Numbered from the stretch's first letter, positions 12,205 to 23,464 are shown. The stretch is DNA of 64,000 nt from Schistosoma haematobium (GCF_000699445.3 NC_067195.1:65530591-65594590); one strand, 5' to 3'. Translations and numbers: made by a program. The notes: generated from the sequence alone by a model not told the origin.

Positions 12205-12340
12205 CATACCCATAGTTCCCTTTATCATTTTGAAAAGAGAAAGAACAAAGGTTCTAGCAGAGTAGCATGAACCTACGGAATAAAATGAATTCATGCTATC
12301 TGCTAGAATCTTTGTTCTTGATCTTTTCATTATGGAATTG
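12205..12340. repeat. Imperfect inverted repeat / long hairpin
   Basis: About 45 bp at 12227-12270 (key segment AAAGAACAAAGGTTCTAGCA) is nearly complementary to 12291-12333 (TGCTAGAATCTTTGTTCTTG). A loop of about 20 nt separates them and there are a few mismatches. The arms extend weakly outwards. It could be a small inverted-repeat transposon or a structured RNA precursor. The 78-codon minus-strand frame across it is probably fortuitous. Confidence 0.5.
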
Positions 12341-12529
12341 GTGGAATTTAAAAATTTGTTCATCGAAAAGACATATAGAATGAACTTTATCTGAATTTTA
12401 ATAGCTTCTTGTCGATGAGCTATTAACAAGCTTTAATTAAAACTTTATTCAATCGAGTACAAAACATGTGCAGCCATCAGTTACCCCAATATCTACATAC
12501 ATTCGAATATATATAAGCAGTTAAGAAAT

Positions 12530-13217
12530 TTCTAAATGAAAAGAAAGCAACTTAACACAGCATGCATTAATCGAATTACACTTGACTGAGAAGATTTGGA
12601 AGATGTAAAAACCTTTACATATTTGGGCAACATCATTGATGAACACGGTGAATGTGATACAGATGTGAAAGCGCAGATCGGTAAAGCAAGAGCAGCATAT
12701 TTATAACCGAAGAACATCTGGAACTCAAAACAACTGTCAACCAACACCAAGGTCAGAATTTTCAATGCAAATGTCAAAACAGTTCTACTGTATGGGGCGG
12801 AAATCTGGAGAACTACGAATGCCATCATCCAGAAAATACAGGTGTTTATTAACAGTTGTCTAAGCAAAATACTTCAGATCCGTTGACCAAACACTATCAG
12901 CAACAACCTACTGTGGGAAAGAACAAACCAGATCCCAACGGAGGAAGAAATCAGGAAGAAGCGTTGGAGGTGGATAGGACACACATTGAGGGAAGCATCC
13001 AACTGCGTCAAAGGCAAGTCCTCACATGGAATCCTCAAGACCAGAAGGAGGAGAGGATGACCAGAGAACACATTACGCCGGGAAATGGAGATAGACATGA
13101 GAAAAATAAACAACAATTGGATAGAACTAGAACGGAAGGTCCGGGATAGAGTAGGTTGAAGAATGCTGGTCAGCGACCTATGCTCCATTAAGAGTAACAT
13201 CTGTAAGTAAATAAGTA
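12530..13217 (+). pseudogene. RTE/SR2-like reverse transcriptase, C-terminal pseudogene
   Basis: Encodes, with in-frame stops and shifts, the region downstream of the RT palm of an RTE-type element: [75 protein letters not shown]. The LLYGAE and WIGH segments are hallmarks of the RTE 'thumb' and C-terminal region. Stops follow RAAYL and ILQIR, and the frame breaks after GKSSHG. The 3' end has the AGTAAGTAAATAAGTAA tail. No endonuclease or palm domain is upstream, so it is a 5'-truncated dead copy. Confidence 0.88.
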
Positions 13218-14206
13218 AATTGAGAAATTTACTAAAAGTTAGGTTTCAATTCGATAAACAAAATCAAATTTGTATAAATTATCAAACAATATTTACAAAC
13301 TTATATTACGAGAGTGTGTTTTTTTTCTCTCTCAACTCATTTTCAATTGTTAAAGTATACAAAATTTCTAATTTTCATAAACCTTTTTTGAAATTGTTGA
13401 ATCTCTCATTTTAATTCTGTTATTATGTAAAGTAATAAATTCATAAAATTTATTTCTTGTTCTTTTTTAGGACACAAAACAAAATAAACTTTGACAGCCT
13501 GGAAACAAAAAAATTACAAAGTGTTCTTACGAAGTGTAATTTGATTATTATTATTATTATTATCACTATTATTATTATTATAACTCTAAAAAACAACGTT
13601 GCCAAAATTGAATTTTTATAGAATATTCATAATATTTTAGTTGAGTTTAGTTTGTTGTAAATTCTAATGTTCAATAGATAAACACAATGATAGATGTAAA
13701 TTTCAATCGTCAATTGTTTTAATTTAAATAATTTGTTTATTTGGAAAATTTAAAAAAACAAAACAAATTTGATGCTTAAATCTTATATAATTTAGTTATA
13801 AAAGAGTATTAGTATCTTTAAATCATTAGACTACAGTAACCCAATGTATTATTCACGCTTAAATAATTGGTCATACTAAAATTAAAATATTAATTACATT
13901 CAATTAATTTGAAGGTTACATTATTAACTGAATAGATTGTACAAGGATTAGTGCGTTAAACTATTTAGTTTTTGTGATATCAATCAAGTTCTTTTACTAA
14001 TGTTCTCTTTGAATACTGTAAGGTTGTATTAGTATTATACACAGAATGCTATTTTGTAGTATCTTCATGTGATGTTTCTCATTAATCTTTATTCAGCTTT
14101 TAATGGACAGATAAAAATCACTGCTTCTTTGTAGTGAATGAAAATTATTGAAATAATGTATTATTCAAGGAAGTATTCCGCCGAATAATTAATTTTTTTG
14201 ATTGAA
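13218..14206. other. AT-rich spacer with TTA microsatellite
   Basis: Very AT-rich. Contains a (TTA/ATT)n microsatellite at 13543-13582 interrupted by one CAC. Nothing else recognised. Confidence 0.6.
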
Positions 14207-14560
14207 ATCATGAATTCATTGATGTTAGACCACTGTTGAAAACCTAGAAGCACTGGATGGCCGTTTCGTCCTAGTATTGCCTCCTCAGCGATGCGCACCC
14301 ACGATCCCATTAGAAACAATAACGGGGAGGATTTGTATGCATATAGCATACAATTCTCTATGAACCTAGCACACAACAATACAGTCATGCACTGTTCCAT
14401 TGCTCTTGGTAGGTCAGATAACCCGAAAGTCAGGAGAACACTATCAGGGCATACGACAGGCTAGGTACCCTTTTTGGGAGTCCCATAATGAGACAAAACG
14501 GCCATCCAGTGCTTCCAAGTTTTCAATGGTGGCCTAACATCAATCGATTCATAATTAACA
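14207..14560. repeat. Inverted-repeat HHR element, copy B
   Basis: Left arm (14207-14310) and right arm (14470-14556) are inverted copies: 'CACTGGATGGCCGTTTCGTC' on the left against 'CGGCCATCCAGTGCTTCC' on the right, and 'TTCATTGATGTTAGACCAC' against 'GTGGCCTAACATCAATCGAT'. In the left arm, minus strand, an HHR-like core is kept: CTGAGGA (14282-14288) and GGACGAAAC (14262-14270); stem II is mismatched. The right arm core is broken. The middle (14311-14460) is not the usual tRNA-like segment and is not recognised. The element directly abuts the retrotransposon at 14561. Confidence 0.65.
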
Positions 14561-15131
14561 ACATATGCTTTGGATATCCTAACAACTAATAAAGTTGAAG
14601 ATAGTGTCCTGAACAGTTTGCCAGAATCAGTCTGTATATCAGTCAACACCCTGAATCATAGTCTACTCCTTGGATGTATATATAGAGCTCCTGATAGTTC
14701 GAATAATATGAATGATCATATTATCAATGCATTCATACATGCATTTGCTCTAAACTTTAATGTTAAGGTTATCACTGAGGATTTCAATTATCCTGGTGTA
14801 GTGAACAGAACACGGGTGGAGACAATCGAATGTATTTAACACAAAATTACCAGTAGTTGTCAGCCATGTAATGATGAGTTATCAGCAACCATTAACATGC
14901 AGTGCTGGTCACAGTTGGTTCGTACCCCAACTAGAGGCGATAGTATACTCGATCTAATATTTAGTAGAGATGTTATCTCATTATCTGTAAAAGTATACGA
15001 TGAATTTTAAAGCAGTGACCATAAGACAGTTGTTTGCGCTCTCCTTATCTATCCCTCTTATAACCGACCCATTCAAAAACCTGTCAATATGGAGACTATA
15101 AACATGCTGACTGGGACCTCCTACATTCACT
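14561..15131 (+). pseudogene. Jockey/CR1-like element, endonuclease domain remnant
   Basis: Translation shows an APE-type endonuclease: LLLGCIYRAPDSS, then VITEDFNYPGVV (the usual GDFN(Y/I)P motif, here with G replaced by E), then VRTPTRGDSILDLIFS, and after a stop SSDHKTVVCAL (the catalytic SDH motif). Stop codons interrupt the frame at about 14839 and 15010. This is the nicking enzyme that starts target-primed reverse transcription in non-LTR retrotransposons. The upstream end is cut at the junction with the HHR element, so the N-terminal part is missing. Confidence 0.85.
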
Positions 15132-15177
15132 GATTAAACTTTCAGACTGGGATAACCTTTTTTCATTTAATAGTCTC

Positions 15178-16290
15178 ATGGATACTATCGAAAAATTCTA
15201 TCTGATGGTTAACTCTTGTTTAGATTCCTGTGTACCTCTTAAAACGTACAGGTTTAGCAAACCTTACGAATTATATATACCAGCTAAATATCGCAGTAAA
15301 CTAAGACGCCTACAAAAAATTTATTTTAAATCAAAAGACTTCACGGTAGTTGCACAAATAACAATAATTTTTAATCAAATTAAAGAGAAACATAGGTTGA
15401 AAGCTATTAATGAGGAGATACTGGCACTTAATACTAACTCAAAAGTAAAAAACTTAACTCTCCTTTTCAATAAACGCTCTAAAGCAACTCAAAATGTTGA
15501 TATACCATGCATCCAGCATAATAGCACTTTTATGTACGACTCTAAAACTATATCAGACCTTTTCAGTGGTATTTTTGCGAATGGTGTAGAAATCATAAAT
15601 GGCTCTGCTTCAAGAGTTATGTGCGTGACTAGCAACTTAATAAAATCTATCTCCTTCACATGCATGAAAATTATTGTTATAAATACACTTAAGCTTTCGA
15701 GAGGTCATGGAGCAGACGGGATTTCATCCTCTCTCTACAAAGATAGCAGTCTAGATATTCCACTTTTTCTTCTAAAACAGTTTACTCTCTCTACGGAAAC
15801 AGGTTCTTACCCTTACTGTTGGAAAACCGCGTACATCATACCACGTTACAAATCCGGAGATAAAACTGACATGAACAATTATCGGCCCATAAATATTACT
15901 CCAGTTATTTCTAGGATTATGGAAAAAAATGTGTGATGAACTTTCCAACTATTTACTCGCTGGAAAATGTATCAATGATACTCAACATGAATTTCTTAAA
16001 AATCGTTCCTGTATGACATGCCATTTTGACTTCTTTAATTTAGTCTATTCTCTACGTAGCCAAGAATATCTAGTCTTAGTGCTATCAATGATATTTGTTA
16101 AAGTTTTTGTGTGGGCAAGCCCCTTCTGTATGCAGATGATCTTAAAGTAGTATATTCATTTTCTCCACATGAGCTGAAAAATATGCAAAATTGTATCAGC
16201 ATGGAGCTTAACAAGGTGGTGCTTAAAATGGCAACTGGGGCTTAATACGGTTAAATGTGGATGGATATGCTTCGGCGATACATCACTCAA
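15178..16290 (+). pseudogene. Jockey/CR1-like reverse transcriptase, broken
   Basis: A 252-codon frame (15178-15936) carries the linker and RT fingers: GHGADGISSSLYKD, LSTETGSYPYCWKTAYIIPR, YKSGDKTDMNNYRPINITPV, SRIMEK. A frameshift leads into 15929-16150, with QHEFLKNRSC and YSLRSQEYLV. The catalytic YADD is present in another frame at 16129-16140 (GKPLLYADDLK), but the palm between the DxSKAFD-equivalent and YADD is largely deleted. The enzyme copies element RNA into DNA at a nicked target. This copy cannot be functional because of the deletion, at least two frameshifts and several stops. Confidence 0.88.
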
Positions 16291-17086
16291 CCTAGACATT
16301 ATCATAAATGGAGAAGTGTTATCTAGGTTACATACAGTAGTAGACTTAGGACTTAAATACTCCCAAGACTTGTCGTTTACAGAACAGATATTGAAACAGA
16401 CCTCTAAGTCTCAACGTCTAATAGGTTACATAACTCGAAACCTTTGTAACAATGAGTCACGTATTCTAATGTACAAAGTTTGTGCTCGACCTCTTCTAGA
16501 ATATTGCACGTTTATTCTTAGCAGTGCGTGCATAAAGGATAAATTAAGGCTGGAATCAGTACAGAGACGATTTACATTTCATGTTCTTGGAGCTGATTGT
16601 ACCTTAACTTATAATTCTAGATGTAACAAATTTGGGTTAGACCCTTTATGGAGGAGGAGACTCAAACTAAATCTTATCTTTTTCTTCAAACTACTTCATA
16701 AACTATCGTTTACATCCGATCACGCGATTCAATATGCAGAAACCTCTCATTATGACATCCGTAATTCCTTGGCACTAGTGAAACAAACTCATTCTAAATC
16801 ATCTCTTTAAATGAATTACTTCACCTGTAAATTTTCTAGACTCTGGAATAACCTACCACAATCTATCCGCACGATAAAATCACTCCCATTATTTGTTCGC
16901 TGCATTGATGCATACCGCTCCTCTGAAAATGCATTGAATGTTCTAGCACCTGTAAGTGTATCACATTCCACAAGTGATATTATAGGAACTTTAAATTTTC
17001 AGCCATTTTTACCAGTGCATTCCCTAAGTAAAACCACCTACTTGCTGTCACTTTATGTTAACACCGTCCCTAGCAACTTTAACTAA
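16291..17086 (+). pseudogene. Jockey/CR1-like element, C-terminal ORF region
   Basis: Codes for the region after the RT domain: DLGLKYSQDLSFTEQI (the usual 'DLGV' motif), SQRLIGYITRNL, LMYKVCARPLLEYCTFILS, LESVQRRFTFHVLG, and then, after a stop at 16808, FSRLWNNLPQSIRTIKSLPLF. These are typical of the C-terminal part of jockey/CR1-clade ORF2. One stop breaks the frame. Same element as 14561-16290. Confidence 0.85.
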
Positions 17087-17516
17087 TTTAAATAACATCT
17101 AACATCAACAGTATATCAATTTGTCATATGACGTATGCATTTTGGTAGACCTGATTGACATATTTTGGTAATTACTTTTTTGTTGTTCCGTGCTCTCTGT
17201 TTTCGTTTTAATTTCTCTAGTTGTAGATAATTATCATTATTTCGATCTGGCACACGAAATGACCTTAATTACTCCGTTCATAAATCAACAGGCTGTCCAT
17301 TTAAGAAATATTAAAAATTCCCGGTTGATGCATCGGATCGCTGTAATACATGTACTACCTGAACAATTACTGAACTAGTATGCTTAAAAGTTTCTTCCAT
17401 CACATGTTTGTTCTGTACATCTAATGTTTCTATTTATATCAAATTGATCATGCCTGTAAACTGGCGTGAATTCTGTAATTATTATTTTCGGAATATATAA
17501 ATTATTATTATTAATA
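17087..17516 (+). mobile_element. 3' untranslated end of the jockey/CR1-like element
   Basis: Follows the C-terminal ORF without a break and ends in a short ATT tandem tail (AAATTATTATTATTAAT, about 17500-17516). I infer this is the 3' terminus of the insertion. No flanking target duplication was identified. Confidence 0.55.
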
Positions 17517-19411
17517 TTTCATTCTTTATCTCAACAATCCAACTACTTTCTGTATCGAAATAACATTTCGTTCTTTTTTTGGTTAAATTATTAAGTCTGT
17601 TACACAAAATATTGTTCAAAACGATTATACTATCCAAGTCAGATGATGATGAAGGTTCTAAATGAAAGTAAACAGAATGAATTATTTCATCAAACTATCT
17701 TTAATTTTCTATAATCCTATATTCAGAAAGAAATTAATCACTTTCTGTAAAGTGATAGGGAAAATGAATTCACTAATAATAATAATAATAATAATAATAA
17801 TTAAGGTAAAAAAAAAGAGCTGGAAAACAATAGAATAACAAACAATAAATCTTACTGAGTTGATACACTCTCTAAACTTACTGGTGTTCTATGATAGAAC
17901 ATAAAATTTATACAGTGTTTCTATAGTAACATATAATATGACATTTAATTTTGGAAGCTTACATCCTTATCACTTTTGTTAATCAGTTCAGGTAACACAA
18001 TCAATTTTAATTTTTTGTAGTACTTAAAACAATTAGCCCCTTTAATGAATTTCTGTAATGAAACGTATATAAACTAGATAATGTACTATATTTCAATATA
18101 CTTTCTTTAGATTAAATCTGTCGACCGTCGAATTTCTTTTTTTTCGAATACGTATATAAGGAATTTGCTTTGTTCTATCAATCTACCACTTATCTTCAGT
18201 GGTTCATCATTGTATCGAAACTGACTAATATAAAAGAGTACAATAGATTCTCCGTAGACGTGAATGTTTTGGCTATACTTCATAAATAACTGTCACATTA
18301 TCATACATTGTACAAATAACATATTCATTGTTATTGATAGATTGAACTAAAAAGTGCTTTATCAGTTATGTATATCCGTTACTGAAAATATGAATCTATT
18401 TTTAATTGAAGGCATTTGTCTCTAAATCTTTTCTGGTTACATAATTGTTCTTTTTCTAGCTATAAAGAAAACGTTAGACTAATAATAAATCAAATATCTG
18501 ACATGAAAATACATTTGATTTATAGTCAAACATTCAAGAGTGAATAACAACAAACTAGAGTATATAATAAATAAACTATATACATATCACGTATACGTTT
18601 TTCATGTAGTTTCTTAGAAAAAAGCTTAATTTATCGATTTTAAAGCTTCTAGTTTAACATTTACAGCTAAAACGACTCAATTGATTTAATTATAACACTA
18701 TCTGATAGTAAAACGTTATGTTGACTTTCTTTCACCTTGTTACCAAGTGTGTTTAAAAAACTATATTTCTAAACGGTCACAAACGTTCTTTTGTGAACCC
18801 ATATCTTTAAGTATTCATGTAATTCTATTAGTATAAACAAAATATTATGCATGTTTAGATTATCATTATTTACTCATAATTTGATTTGTTCTTTCCATTT
18901 TAATGTAACCAACCTTATTTTGTCAAAAAGAATTTGTTTTAAAATTACAAATTTGTCATTATTATTGTCTGATTTAATTATTTATTAATACAAAATAAAA
19001 GACACACAAAAAGAAATACAAACGGATAATCTACAAACAGTTTATTATTATTATTATTTAATCCAATAAAGATTACAGATACATGGATAGTAATGGATAG
19101 TAACAGATAGTAACTATGAGTAACTCTAATGTAAAAATGTCTTTTCATTATGTTTATTTCCTTACTATATTCAGTCTAATGATGAATTCATTTGATTAAA
19201 TGTAAGGTGAAGGTCAATTATAACTATGAAGCTTTGAAAAATCAACAATGTTAATGAAATATTTCAGCTGATTTGGAAAGATAACCCATAAATGGTAAAG
19301 AAAAATATGAAAATTTGACTTCAATACTATATTATGAATTTAAAATTCATATTGGTTATATTGGAATTTGATGTTGTTTCATAAATCATAGTTCATTTGA
19401 CAACCAATTTA
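17517..19411. other. AT-rich spacer with AAT microsatellite
   Basis: AT-rich filler. An (AAT)n microsatellite lies at 17772-17802 and a short (TTA)n run near 19046. No gene or repeat family recognised. Confidence 0.6.
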
Positions 19412-19545
19412 TTAGTCGATTTAAGCTAGATCACCAATGAAAACTTGAAAGCTGAAGAGTCCTTTACTAGAATGAAACAGCCGTCTAGTGATTTCAAGTT
19501 TTTAATGATGGTTTAACTTATATTGACTCATGAATTCATCTATTC
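19412..19545 (+). repeat. Inverted-repeat HHR element, copy C (collapsed)
   Basis: The two arms sit almost directly against each other: left arm 'TTTAAGCTAGATCACCAATG' (19420-19439) and right arm ending 'TTGACTCATGAATTCA'. The tRNA-like middle is gone. An HHR-like core remains in the right arm: CTGAAGA at 19452-19458, then GTCC, later TGAAAC and a GTC triplet. Stem II is mismatched (GTCC against GAAT). Internally deleted, probably inactive. Confidence 0.6.
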
Positions 19546-19947
19546 AAATCAATCACAAACTTCACAAACTCCTATTCTAACTAATTTATTCATTATGAAT
19601 CTCAACTTCTTGAAGAAAAACAACTATTTACTTGTCAGTGTTTTACTAAATTCAATGAATAATCATATGAAATTTCCGTTAAATCTGTAAACACATATGT
19701 TTATTTCTGTGTGTGTTTTTTTCTCATCTTGATCTATATTTTCTTAAAAAATATTTTATAATTATTTGAGTAATTTTAGTTATTTTATTATCTTTTTGGT
19801 TGAATGAACAAATGATGAAATATACTAGATATAAAGTTCAAGTGAAACTTTTAACACACATTGCATACCATGAAAAGTAGATCACTTATTAGATCAATAA
19901 CGACTAGATCCAGTTAGAATTAAAGCTTACATACACTACATTTGATC

Positions 19948-20460
19948 ATTTATTTTATTTTATTTTAACACATAGATATTGGTACAAGGAGGCACCAAAT
20001 ATATATGCGCCACACAAATCTCATTTGATTTGAGTGAGGGCTGTGATACTGCCTGGGTGCCCAGACCGAAGCAGGTGGTGTTCTTAGGGGGCCACACTCG
20101 GAGCCTTTGACCTAAAGGTCTAATCCACAAGGCAGTGGAATACCCTGAAGAGATGCAGTCCCATAGTAGCCGGTGACCAACAATAGGTTCATACGCCATT
20201 TGTTCCTTCAAGATGCTGAAGCATATGTGCACCATTGGTTCGGAATCAGGGTTTTCCAACTCCTCTAGGTGGACCCTCTATGTCCACCAACCCGGTTAAA
20301 GCGCCGGACGTCCGCCTTTTGTCCTTTCGATTTCGTTAACAACCCCGCCACAAGAAGACAGTGAGTAGGACTTCCCTGACTGAGGCTATATACGCGTGGC
20401 CATGTGAGAGCATTTCGAGAGGGGGAGCGGACTCTCCCCACTCTCGGCAGTACCAGGGCA
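19948..20460 (-). repeat. Retroposon-like repeat family 'B', copy 2
   Basis: Second copy of 9306-9782, slightly longer in the middle (extra 'CTCCTCTAGGTGGACCCTC' stretch at about 20260-20278). Minus-strand reading ends in an (AAAAT)n tail (plus strand 19950-19967). It keeps a 99-codon minus-strand open frame (19960-20259: VGHRLLWDCISSGYSTALW, WPPKNTTCFGLGTQAVSQ), closed by stops in copy 1. I do not recognise the peptide. The frame could be a remnant of a retroelement ORF or chance. Confidence 0.6.
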
Positions 20461-20469
20461 TATATATAT

Positions 20470-21080
20470 ATTGTTGCCTAATGTATTAAAACTACTTTTG
20501 CTATATATATGTATTCTTATGGTATATGATAATACAAAATGTTATGTATTTCTTGTTAACAAAAAATGAACTATTTCTCGGATAAGTGCGTAATACTTAA
20601 TAAAGTAACGTCTAATTTCTATATTTAGTTTTATTTTCAAACAGTTTATTGCCCTGAAATGATAAATCATTCACTTTGTATGTGTATTGTTCAAGTTAAA
20701 ACTAGGTATCAAGGCGCATCAGTATGAGAATTGAGAGAATTACGTATCATTTATGAATATATTGAGTTATCCAAGCTGGACGATTTGTTTGAGGAGCTTT
20801 CATTGTCAATCTGGATATCATCGTTAACTCTTACTTCGTGTAGAAATAGACGTTCAAGATATCCTCCAAAATGACATTAAGAACTCCCCAATTAGGCCAT
20901 CTAGTTTAGAGAGATCAACACTATTAAATATTTCCTCCAACATTTAGGTATCATGGCTGGGTTTTTTTCAAAGTGATGTAGGAAATCAACTCGTATACTT
21001 GTTTCAGTCGTAATTGAGTTTATTAAAATTTCTAATAAAAAAATCAGTAATTGATACCCCTTTAAAAACATTTTTTATTA
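20470..21080. other. AT-rich spacer, nothing recognised
   Basis: Starts with a short TA dinucleotide run next to repeat B (20460-20470). Otherwise featureless. Confidence 0.55.
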
Positions 21081-21084
21081 CATT

Positions 21085-21183
21085 TAAACTACTGCCAGAC
21101 CCAAGCCCAGATAAAGGAAAAGAGTTGGGCATGGGATTAACCACCCCATTCCGTAGAAAACTAACTCGCTAAAAAAACGCTAA
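21085..21183 (+). repeat. Structured repeat, second copy
   Basis: Aligns with 8192-8290 ('CTACTGCCAGACCCAAGCCC', 'GTAGAAAACTAACTCGCTAA'). It is truncated at its 5' end exactly before the segment that forms the first outer pairing in the other copy. Several pairing positions are mutated here. Confidence 0.5.
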
Positions 21184-21189
21184 CTTTCA

Positions 21190-22684
21190 TTCCAGATAGA
21201 TCTCATACAAACTGAGCTTATAATATTTAACGGACGTTTAACGTACATATAACTACTCTTACTGCACCTAGAAGAAATACATTAAATAAGAACAGCTGTT
21301 TTTAAAAAAATGAGACAATCAACAGTAAGAACACAGTTATAAATATTTCTTACACAACTTACATTTGAAATAATCTCGGTGAATGGAATAAAAATATTTT
21401 CAACATTTCATCCAGCAAACTTGTCTGGACTACTTCAAGGTAAGAATCAAAATCAAAATTATCAAAGATTTTTACTGTGAAGATGTTCGAACACGTTTGC
21501 TCAATGAAACATTGGAATTATTTAAATTTCAGTCGCTGAGATTATTTGAAGCTTAATTTTTTTTAAAAATAATGTCTTCTCTATACTCGATGACCAATTT
21601 TTGTCAAATCCTCCGTTCAAATATTGGTGAATATTCGTCCAAATAACGTTATACTTCATTGAAGTAGTAAACAAGTAAACAGTTATAAAGTAAGATAATG
21701 CAGCCTAAAGCTAAATGTTAAATCCATGTTTTATAGTTTAAATAATCAATATACAAAGTAGATTTATCCCTGCCTGATATTTCATTTATTGTTCTATCCA
21801 GTATAATAAAAGTTGCACCTCTTACTTTCACGTTAAAGCAATCACAGTAATGCTGTAATTAAACTAGAACCAACAGTAATTCACCTAGTTGGAATAACAT
21901 TTTTGTTTATTTGTTTAGTTATAAATAGAAGAGAAACAAAATGAATGATTCATCCTACTGATTTTAAAGTTTAAAATTCATATTTTTAAACTTTTGTTTA
22001 AAGTAGGCGTTGATAATATTTTCGATAACAAAATAAAAGTTTCTTAGTTAAACTACTCAGCTTAGAAAACACCTACTTGAACTATGAGTCTTTATTTTAA
22101 AGTATATGCTACATAATTTTGCTTAAAATATGAATGAATTCGATGAAAATATTACAATTCTTTGTAGTTTCTATTCAAGGTTTCTTAGTATTAATGGATA
22201 ATAAAAAAGTTAAAGTCAGATTTCATCAAAAAACATGTTTTACAGATTTCAGGAAGTTGTATACAAAGTCTTTGTTGAACTATAATGATTGTTCTGATAG
22301 TATTTCTTTACTCTTCTGCTTAAGTACACTCTGAAATTATCATGGTCAATCAGAAAGTTCCATTCATTGACGTATCTTTAAGATCAAAAAATTGATTTTT
22401 CTATGATAGGTAGAACGGATCAAATAAATCTGGTTAAATAAATATGAATAATAAATAAGGATAATCGACTAAACTAGATGTCTTAGTTAGATATAAAAAC
22501 CAACTTTTGTGACAAACTACATTTTATACAGTATATGGCGATTATTTCAGCACATCATTTTATGTTTTTATTCGATTAATAATTTTGAAAATGACTCAAC
22601 TTTCTTTACTACACTGCTGACTGATGGAGATTATCGAGAAGCATCAGCTATTTTTTTGAAAAACTGTTGCCATGCTTTCACCTT
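21190..22684. other. AT-rich spacer, nothing recognised
   Basis: No frame or repeat with recognisable features; the 66-codon frame at 22134-22334 has no support. Confidence 0.55.
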
Positions 22685-22689
22685 TCAAG

Positions 22690-23111
22690 GAAATTTAATA
22701 GTTGAATTCATAAGTCGATTGAAGCTAGAAAACCATGGAAGACCTAAAAGTACTAGAAGACCGTTTTGTCCTAGTGTTGGACTCCTCAGCAGTGTGCATC
22801 CACGAATCCCCCTCGCAAGACTCAAACCTAGGACCTATCGATCTCGCTCGGGAACGCTTAACCTCTAGACCACTGAGCCGGCCGGCATCCAACAGTGTTA
22901 ATGTCTAATTTCAAGTAATCCACAATAAGCCCCGTGTTCGAATCCCGCGGTTGGGGCCCTGCATGCTCACTACTTAAGAGTCCCACACTATGGCAAAATG
23001 GCTGTTCAGTGCTTCCAGGCATCCTATGGTAGTGTAGCTTTAATCGATTCATGAATTCAACTATTAAATTACTAAAATCTCCACAAAACTCCCTTCTGAT
23101 TTCAAAGAAAT
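22690..23111 (-). repeat. Inverted-repeat HHR element, copy D (full head-to-head dimer)
   Basis: The most complete inverted-repeat copy. Left arm 22690-22815 and right arm about 22930-23111 are inverted: 'TTTAATAGTTGAATTCATAA' against 'CATGAATTCAACTATTAAAT', and 'GCAGTGTGCATCCACG' against the right-arm equivalents. Between them lies a minus-strand tRNA-like head (22803-22885). The right arm contains a second, opposite B-box-like sequence 'GTGTTCGAATCCCGCGG' (22934-22950). It therefore looks like two SINE units joined head to head, the second lacking its A box. The left-arm HHR (minus strand, about 22797-22752) has CTGAGGA and a perfect GTCC/GGAC stem II but AAAA instead of GAAA. Confidence 0.7.
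22803..22885 (-). promoter_or_regulatory. tRNA-like pol III head (A and B boxes)
   Basis: On the minus strand: GGCTCAGTGGTCTAGAGGTT (A-box type) followed about 30 nt later by GGTCCTAGGTTTGAGTCT (B-box type, consensus GGTTCGANTCC). Spacing and order fit a tRNA-derived internal promoter. It does not fold as a proper tRNA gene here. Confidence 0.6.
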
Positions 23112-23418
23112 ATTTGTAAATAATTCTTGTGTAATTGAATATTCTCTCATAAGTCAATTTATTGTTAATGAAGATCACATTCTACTAATATCTAATTTAA
23201 GAGTAATATATACAAAAGTATTTTGTAATAAATATATCTAATACCCAGTTTTCTTCAGATAGTTATTTTCGAGTGATTTCAGAATTACATCATTATAATG
23301 GAAACAATGTTTAATTATATGGTAATTTATAATTTATTCTGATTTTTCTACATATTGTTTAGTCTATTATATACTTGAGTTGAAGTAAAGACTGTTCTAT
23401 AAAATAAAAAAAGCAATA

Positions 23419-23464
23419 ACACTGCTGAGGAGTCCCATAATAGGACGAAACGGCCGTCCAATGC
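23419..23464 (+). ncRNA. Hammerhead ribozyme with minimal palindromic stem III
   Basis: All core elements are visible: CTGAGGA (23425-23431), stem II GTCC/GGAC (23432-23435 with 23443-23446) with a 7-nt loop, then GAAA (23447-23450). Stem III is ACG-GC-CGT, a self-complementary octamer ACGGCCGT, followed by the GTC cleavage triplet with predicted cleavage after 23458. Stem I pairs ACTG-side bases (23419-23424) with CAATGC (23459-23464), with one internal mismatch where related copies have CAGTGC. A 3-bp stem III with a 2-nt loop is unstable as a monomer. Pairing of two palindromes between molecules would give a double hammerhead, as known for newt and Penelope-element ribozymes. Activity is inferred. 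Confidence 0.72.

Noticed and set aside
17772..17802. AAT array as a functional element
   Set aside because: Ordinary microsatellite of a kind frequent in this AT-rich genome.
22690..23111. Assigning the inverted-repeat family to Merlin-type MITEs
   Set aside because: Long inverted repeats would fit, but no 8-9 bp target duplication could be seen at copies D or F and no transposase is present, so the class is left open.
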